NCBI GenBank assembly: GCA_905178155.1
Contig: CAJINV010000001.1
Span: forward strand, 3,921,706 to 3,985,705
DNA from: Amoebophrya sp. A120
Taxonomy: Eukaryota; Sar; Dinophyceae; Syndiniales; Amoebophryaceae
Length of the DNA stretch: 64,000 bases
Direction: 5' to 3'
Shown here: one piece after another, positions 58,728-64,000 of the stretch
Layout of the letters: every line of letters begins with the position of its first letter
Numbering within the stretch: position 1 is the stretch's first letter
Position numbers and translations under genes: made by a program
The notes under the pieces: generated by a model
Database searches by the model: none
What the model saw: the letters and a program-made list of their open reading frames with translations, nothing else
Told to the model about the DNA's origin: nothing

Positions 58728-59818
58728 CGAGGTGGCGCATGTTCTTGTTGAGACGAAACATGAACAAACGCACAAGGAATTACTTCGTAGAAGAATGTCA
58801 TTTTCTGATGATCATTCCGTGTTTGTTAAGATGAACCTGTACCAAGTAGGGAAAACTTTTGACAAGGGAATTGAACTCATGAACCACAACTGCAGAGGAC
58901 AAGGGTGGTGGTGAATTTTTTCAACTCACGATTGCTGTCATCTACACTAAATTATTTCGCAACCTCGAAATGTAAAAAATATCCAGAGCTCCTTCTAGAA
59001 ACCGCACAAATTACATTGAACTTCGAGTTGCTTTGCTTTTGCGAAAAAGGGAATCGAAATTTTCATTTTGCATGAACAAATGAAACACCGAGAAGTAATA
59101 CGAAAGGAAGCAGCTGCCTCGACAAAACGGCGACAAAATCAAGGTCGTGCCATTTTAGTTGCGTTCTGTTTGTTTTGGGATGGAGCAGCCTTCTCGTGGT
59201 CCTGCTGCAGCTTCAGGTGCTCCTGCTCTCGGAATGTCCAGATCAAGCCTCGCCTAGTTTACTTCGAAGCATGTTTACCTAGACAAGGACGTGGACGGCC
59301 TAGGCAGTGCCAGTGCTAGAGACAGAACCGCCAGTCGTGGTCAAGAAAGAAAAAGTAAATCTAAATAGTACTCTTGAAATAACGACGATCTTGGTGTAGA
59401 AGTGCCCTGCTTCCGAGGAGGAGACGAAGACAGAGATCTGATGATTATCGATCGAACTCCGAAAGTTATCAGGAGGATCCAGATGTGGCACGAGATACGT
59501 GACGACAAAAACGATGTTGATGTAGTTTTGCTTTTGCCCGAGCCAGTCTTACTTCACTTTTTCCTCTCTGCGTACCGTTCAGCCAGCACAACTTCGAACA
59601 AGAGTAACAGCGAGGTATGCGACTAATGGTAATGGAGACCACGACATAAGTAGAAGTAGTCTGTGAATGCAGAAATATCGATTTCGATAGTGCTTAATCA
59701 CGTGTAGCGCAATAAGGTAGCTGTAGAGCCTTAGAGGCTGCATGTTGGCGTTCAACATGATGACGCACTAGCGGCAAGTAGCTGAGAGCTTCTCCAGGTC
59801 CAGAGCGACCAGAAAATA
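58728..59818. other. Intergenic
   Basis: This is AT-rich at first, then of mixed composition. I see no supported gene, repeat or RNA. Confidence 0.5.
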
Positions 59819-61216
59819 ATGAGTAAAAGCCAGAAGATTCCGACGTTTGGTCGGAAGACGACCACCACACCGTACGAAGATGACGCGAATGCCGCAGGAG
59901 CTTCTTCAAGTGGCAACGCAACTAGACCAGGGAATAAAAATGCGCAGAACAAAATCGTCGAAGAGCGTCTGGCTGCATTGAAAGATCTGTGGAATCGCCA
60001 AACCAGGAAGAGCTGGACGGGCTTGGCGAAGGGAGTTCTGCGTTACCGATTTGAAGACAACGTCAACGGCAAGACCACGGCAGGCGTACCCGAGGTTCTC
60101 ATCCTGCAAGGGCAACGGAAAATCAACGTCGGCGAGTCGCTGGCCGTTGAAGAAGCATTGCATCTCGCCGAGCGCGACAATCTAGCTGTTTTTGAAGTCA
60201 AAAGAGACGACGAGCAACATCAAGACAAAGCCTATGCCCTGCATCGTGTCAGCCTGCAGAAACTTTACAGTCTCGTGTGCGCGTCGATTGGCCTCGATTC
60301 TTACGTGGTCTATGGAAGACTAAGGCGTGCCGGCTACATTATCTCGAGCAGTCCGAATCAGGGAAATGCTAAAGCTGCGTCCAAGGAGCTGCATGCAGCT
60401 GGCGAGAAAAAGTCGCGAGCCTCCACCGGGTCTTCAGAAGTTGTACAAAGCAAGAAAATGGGCCAGGCAGGCTCAGGCGCTATCCTTGAAGCAGAGAAGA
60501 AGGCAGGGCCTTGCTCTAGAGACGAGCGCGGTGACACTGCCACGGCAGCGGAGAGTAAGCGCGCCAACCCCGAGGCTGGGGGGAAGAAAGCTAAGGCACC
60601 GGATCAGGGCATCGGGGTAGAAGAGGCTTTCGTAACTTTGCTTTCAACCTCTCTTGCGGAACGGGCCAAACGAGAACTCGAAGGCATAAACAAGCTGAAG
60701 CAGGAGAACGGAGCAGATATCAACACAAAGACTGCAAGAACAAGTCTGAGCGAACAAAATGAGCATAATGTTAATCCCAGGAATCCGGCGCCGGCGCCGC
60801 AGTTCCCGTTGTATTTTGTGCCAGAGCCCATTGTACTCACTGATGCGATTCCAGAGATTCCACCCGAATTTGTGGATCGCCGAGAGGACTCCGCGCCGCT
60901 ACCCAGTGCGCACTCACCGTCAGCTTCCAGTCGAAAGCGAATTCGCGAAGAGCACGAGACTCATGATGTTGTGCAGCAGAAAGACCATTACTTTTCTGCC
61001 CGACCCGTAGCGGGAAAGCCAAAACATTGGACAGTTTCCCAAGCAAACCAAGGAAAAAAACGACTTTCCGAATCGCGCAGGCCCTTGGTGATTCGGGACG
61101 GGCATGCGGCCTTTGATATAGAGCTGTCTGGCAGCGACAACCCAACGTATGTAGCCCTTTCAAACAACGGCGAAGTAAACTGTCTAGAAGCGCTCCCGGT
61201 TGATTTTGGGATATAG
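59819..61216 (+). CDS. TSEN54: tRNA-splicing endonuclease subunit Sen54
   Basis: This single exon of 465 residues starts at ATG 59819 (AAAATAATGAGT). The N-terminal region (about 59960-60350) matches the Sen54 N-domain: a Trp-containing lead-in (KSWTGLAKGVLRYRF), VPEVLILQGQRKI, VEEALHLAERDNLAVFEV, and the signature SLQKLYSLV and DSYVVYGRLRRAGYII. The middle (about 60360-60780) is disordered and charged. A final stretch (about 61080-61210) with VIRDGHAAFDIEL and YVALSNNGEV probably corresponds to the C-terminal nuclease-like fold. Sen54 is the non-catalytic scaffold of the four-subunit endonuclease that removes introns from pre-tRNAs in the nucleus or on mitochondria. The size agrees with the family. 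No intron interrupts it. Confidence 0.88.
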   Translation: MSKSQKIPTFGRKTTTTPYEDDANAAGASSSGNATRPGNKNAQNKIVEERLAALKDLWNRQTRKSWTGLAKGVLRYRFEDNVNGKTTAGVPEVLILQGQRKINVGESLAVEEALHLAERDNLAVFEVKRDDEQHQDKAYALHRVSLQKLYSLVCASIGLDSYVVYGRLRRAGYIISSSPNQGNAKAASKELHAAGEKKSRASTGSSEVVQSKKMGQAGSGAILEAEKKAGPCSRDERGDTATAAESKRANPEAGGKKAKAPDQGIGVEEAFVTLLSTSLAERAKRELEGINKLKQENGADINTKTARTSLSEQNEHNVNPRNPAPAPQFPLYFVPEPIVLTDAIPEIPPEFVDRREDSAPLPSAHSPSASSRKRIREEHETHDVVQQKDHYFSARPVAGKPKHWTVSQANQGKKRLSESRRPLVIRDGHAAFDIELSGSDNPTYVALSNNGEVNCLEALPVDFGI

Positions 61217-62017
61217 GAAATGAAGATAAACGCCAACAACTGCTGCAGGCAGTGCGTGCCTTTTAACTATTTTTTATTTTTGATGAGGCATCTATCAGTA
61301 GCAGTATAGCGAAGAGTAAGCGACAAAGGAACCATGAAAAGAAACAAGAAGCGAAAAAGTAAAGCAGCTGCACCAGATAGATTCAGCTCTTCAGCAAAAA
61401 GATGTTCGTCTTGAGGTTGAGACCGATGCTTATTTCTCTCGGTAAATCAGTTGCGATTTGAACTCCAACTCGCATCGGTTGTTCTTCATCACGTTTCGCG
61501 TATCAATGCCTACCAGTACTACTGGATAGCCTTCGGTTGGAAGTCATTTTCTGTCGGTTGATCGTGCTCTTTTGTTGCTTCTCTCGTAGGTTGTCATGAG
61601 CACCACACTTTCGCTTCCACCCATTACGCTTTCTCGGTTTTCAGAACGTCCACGTCGACACACGCAGATAGATTGTCGGTCCATTCTGAGTAGAACAAAA
61701 ATATAGGAGAAGAAACTTCGGCGGTATCGCGGCACACAAAACGTTATCGGAGTACCAGTTGCGCCACTTTGCATTTTTGTTTCCAGCCGACTCCAGTAAG
61801 TATCTTCACCAGGAGCGCCACTCTTCCCGCACGGGTAGAACGAAGAACCCTATTCGACACATGACCCCCTAGTAAAGATTGTTTCTCTAGTACCCCCACG
61901 ACTGCAATCTTCGATTAGCTGTTTTTTTTCGGACGAGGTGCGCAGTACAAGTACAACTAGCCACCTGAAGTTGAAGACCTCCTTACCCTTCGAAGAATCA
62001 ATAGCTACGCCGACATT
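61217..62017. other. Intergenic
   Basis: No gene is supported here. There are AT-rich runs and short frames only. The final 60 bases form the leader of the pirin gene. Confidence 0.5.
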
Positions 62018-63803
62018 ATGGCTCCTTGCATAGTGCGTGCGACAGACCTGCCGCCACGGCGGAGCGAGGGAGGCGGGTTTATCATCGCAGACATCCTGTC
62101 GGCCTATGAGTACAACGAGACGGACCCGTTCCTCATCTGGCACGAGCTCCCCAAAAAGCACATGGCGCGAGGCGAATTCCCCGGAGCGCCCATGCACCCC
62201 CACCGAGGTTCATCATTTGAGTCTTGTTCGTAGAAGTAGTTATCTGCGTGGATCGTGATCTTCAATAGGAATAGCAACGCTGACGCACCACAACTTAGTC
62301 GTAATATTGAATCCTCTAAAAAAGGAGCTTGTTGTATTGAAACCGCCCGGAAAGGACGAGCGGAAAAGTGAATGTGTGTGAGCATGGAAAAAGGAGCATC
62401 AACATAAACATAAAGATGCAACATCGAGCTAGAGGCGTTTGTCGTGCTTCATCGTCCATTTTCTGAGTCGTGCGCAACGGATTTTTCTGAGAGCAAATGA
62501 GCAACTATTTTCAATCCAGGTTTCAGCGAGGTCCCTTATTTCAAGCGGATGGGCGAGACGAAGTACACAAGAAAAGTGGCCGGAAAAGAGGTCGACGGGC
62601 GCATGGGGGACGGGGACGTGGAGTGGGGAATGGCGGCGCACGGCATCGAGCACGGCGTTGTGGTGGACAGCAACTGGTCCGGCGAGATGCACGGCTTCCA
62701 GCTGTGGGTGAATCTGCCTGACAAAAACAGAATGGATCCCCCGGAATTTCAGAACGCCGCATCCGCATCCATGCCGGTATTTGACTACCCGAAGAGCAAC
62801 TTGAAGTGTAAAGTTCTCGTCGGGGAGCTCTGCGGCAACAAGAGCCCAATCCAGCCAAAATTCACGGAAGTCAACTACTTCGATTTCGAGATGCGGCCCG
62901 GGGGCTACAGCAACCCCGCGCAGGTGAGCATCCCGCTCGTCCACGTGAGACGGATCCTGTACTGCTACAGCGGCACGCTCTGCATCTGCCCACAGGAATC
63001 CCAAAACGTCCACCACCAGCCCCCGGAAGCTGGGCGGGCCAGAGCAGATGGGGCGATACAGGTATGACGATAAGAGGAACGCATTAGAAATGATGTTGAG
63101 CATGTTCATGCTATGTGGGTGGCGTGCAGGATGATTTCAACATGTGATAAGTTTTTTGTGTTGCGCTTTCACTTCCTTTTCGCTAGCAGGTTGCTGGTCG
63201 ACTTATTCTTTTCCGTTCGTGTTTTAGCCGAAGCCGAAGCCCTCGGTAAGTTGACAGCAAGAAAATAATCAACACCTCGCACCAGCCGACAACCGCGTCT
63301 GCGCATTCCGCTCCGCATCCTTCCGCGCAGGGCGACGAAGCGACCTTCAGAAAGGTGTGCGGTCGATCTTCATCTTCCTGCGTTCCAATTTGCATTTGGC
63401 GCACAGCCACAGTGTCAGTTGTTTTTGCGTTCATTCTTGCGCGACCCGCATGAAAATGATTTTTGCAGGGGATGGTTGGCGTTCATCATACACATACTTA
63501 TAGTACTTAACGACAAAAATTTTGTCACAAAATATGAAAGAAATTAAAAATAAATTCATACTCCAACAGATCCACACCGGCGAAGTTGCGATGCTGGGCG
63601 AGCACGGCGACGAGCTTTTGTTGTCCAACATGTCCGAAGACTGCATGTTTCTCCTCATTACGGGAACCCCGCTCCGAGAACCCTGCGTGCAGTACGGACC
63701 ATTCGTGATGGGCAACAAGCAGGACGTCATGCAGGCGTTTTCCGACTTCCAAACGGGCAAACTGACCGAGAAGCCGGCGAAGTACACTAGGTATGGGTAC
63801 TAG
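62018..63803 (+). CDS. Pirin-family cupin protein
   Basis: The exons are 62018-62207, 62520-63061, then probably two microexons 63228-63245 and 63329-63352, and 63570-63803. All are GT-AG and phase-consistent, totalling 335 residues. The pirin N-domain is clear: NETDPFLIWHELPKK and the metal-site HPHRG|FSEVPYF across the first splice. GFQLWVNLPDKNRMDPPEFQ follows, and the C-domain ends with the family's GTPLREPCVQYGPFVMGN. Of the four usual metal ligands, the two His of HPH and the third His (GIEHG, about 62647-62661) are present, but the position of the conserved Glu reads Val. Pirins are nuclear iron-sensing cofactors or quercetinase-like enzymes. The altered site makes enzymatic activity doubtful. 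The microexons (6 and 8 codons) are inferred from splice signals and phase. Without them the frame is equally kept. Confidence 0.9.
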
Positions 63804-64000
63804 AAAATAGAGGCAGATGAACCAGAAGCAGAGCATCACCTTCATCAACACGAGGCTGTTTGTAAGAGTTGGTTGCACAACGAACGTGACAGGAGAAAAA
63901 AATAATGGAGTGGAGGAGTTTATGTGTATGATGCAACAAGAGCAGGAGCACGTGAGTTGATTAGCTGCTTTTCTTTCTTCATATGTACGATTCTCTTCTT
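63804..64000. other. 3' flank of pirin gene
   Basis: This is untranslated sequence with GAAAAAAATAATGG and no further gene before the window end. Confidence 0.4.

Noticed and set aside
57951-58775. 274-codon hydrophobic minus-strand frame resembling a membrane protein
   Set aside because: It is the complement of Lys/Glu codons, which always gives Leu/Phe-rich antisense sequence; the plus-strand gene is continuous.
1-64000. tRNA, rRNA or CRISPR features
   Set aside because: I saw no cloverleaf-like sequence, rRNA signature words or regularly spaced repeats; a dedicated covariance search would be needed to exclude small RNAs.

Overview
This is a eukaryotic nuclear window. Genes are split by introns, there are no bacterial-type operons or ribosome binding sites, exons are GC-rich and intergenic stretches are AT-rich. 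All fifteen or so protein genes I can support lie on the + strand. Four families of short inverted-repeat elements act as introns and are flanked by 5-nt target duplications. Together with the one-directional gene order, this fits best with an alveolate of the dinoflagellate lineage, and most likely a parasitic syndinian of the Amoebophrya type. That assignment is inference. One 100-N assembly gap lies at 29445-29544.

Layout. 1-3804: a Cys-rich, Frizzled-CRD-like ectodomain gene (5' end missing) followed by transmembrane exons that may belong to it. 4991-9626: a SPRY-like plus MyTH4-like protein cut by four introners. 11024-13176: an unknown protein interrupted by a 1.1-kb foldback element. 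13928-17354: a complete USP5/13-type deubiquitinase in six exons. 17951-20125: a multispan membrane protein. 20126-24376: mostly non-coding, with a 1.25-kb inverted-repeat element. 24377-28013: a secreted protein with a hydrolase-like C-terminus. 29107-29870: a gapped inverted repeat. 30419-31363: a tiny four-exon HSBP1-like gene. 32437-35871: a large low-complexity coiled-coil protein. 36902-39229: a JmjC (JMJD7-like) protein. 41406-51557: a four-domain voltage-gated cation channel of about 3,000 residues with four introners. 52398-53332: a small protein of unknown function. 54487-56270: a TauE/SafE-type transporter. 57195-58727: a Lys/Glu-rich protein with a 112-bp introner. 59819-61216: tRNA-splicing endonuclease subunit Sen54. 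62018-63803: pirin.

The genes do not form one pathway. The unifying feature is the intron biology. Ordinary GT-AG introns, whose phases I could match exon by exon, sit beside 11 introner copies. The introner ends are TAT...ATA inverted repeats, and their would-be splice dinucleotides vary with the duplicated target site. In every copy where both flanking exons can be read, removing the element restores the reading frame.
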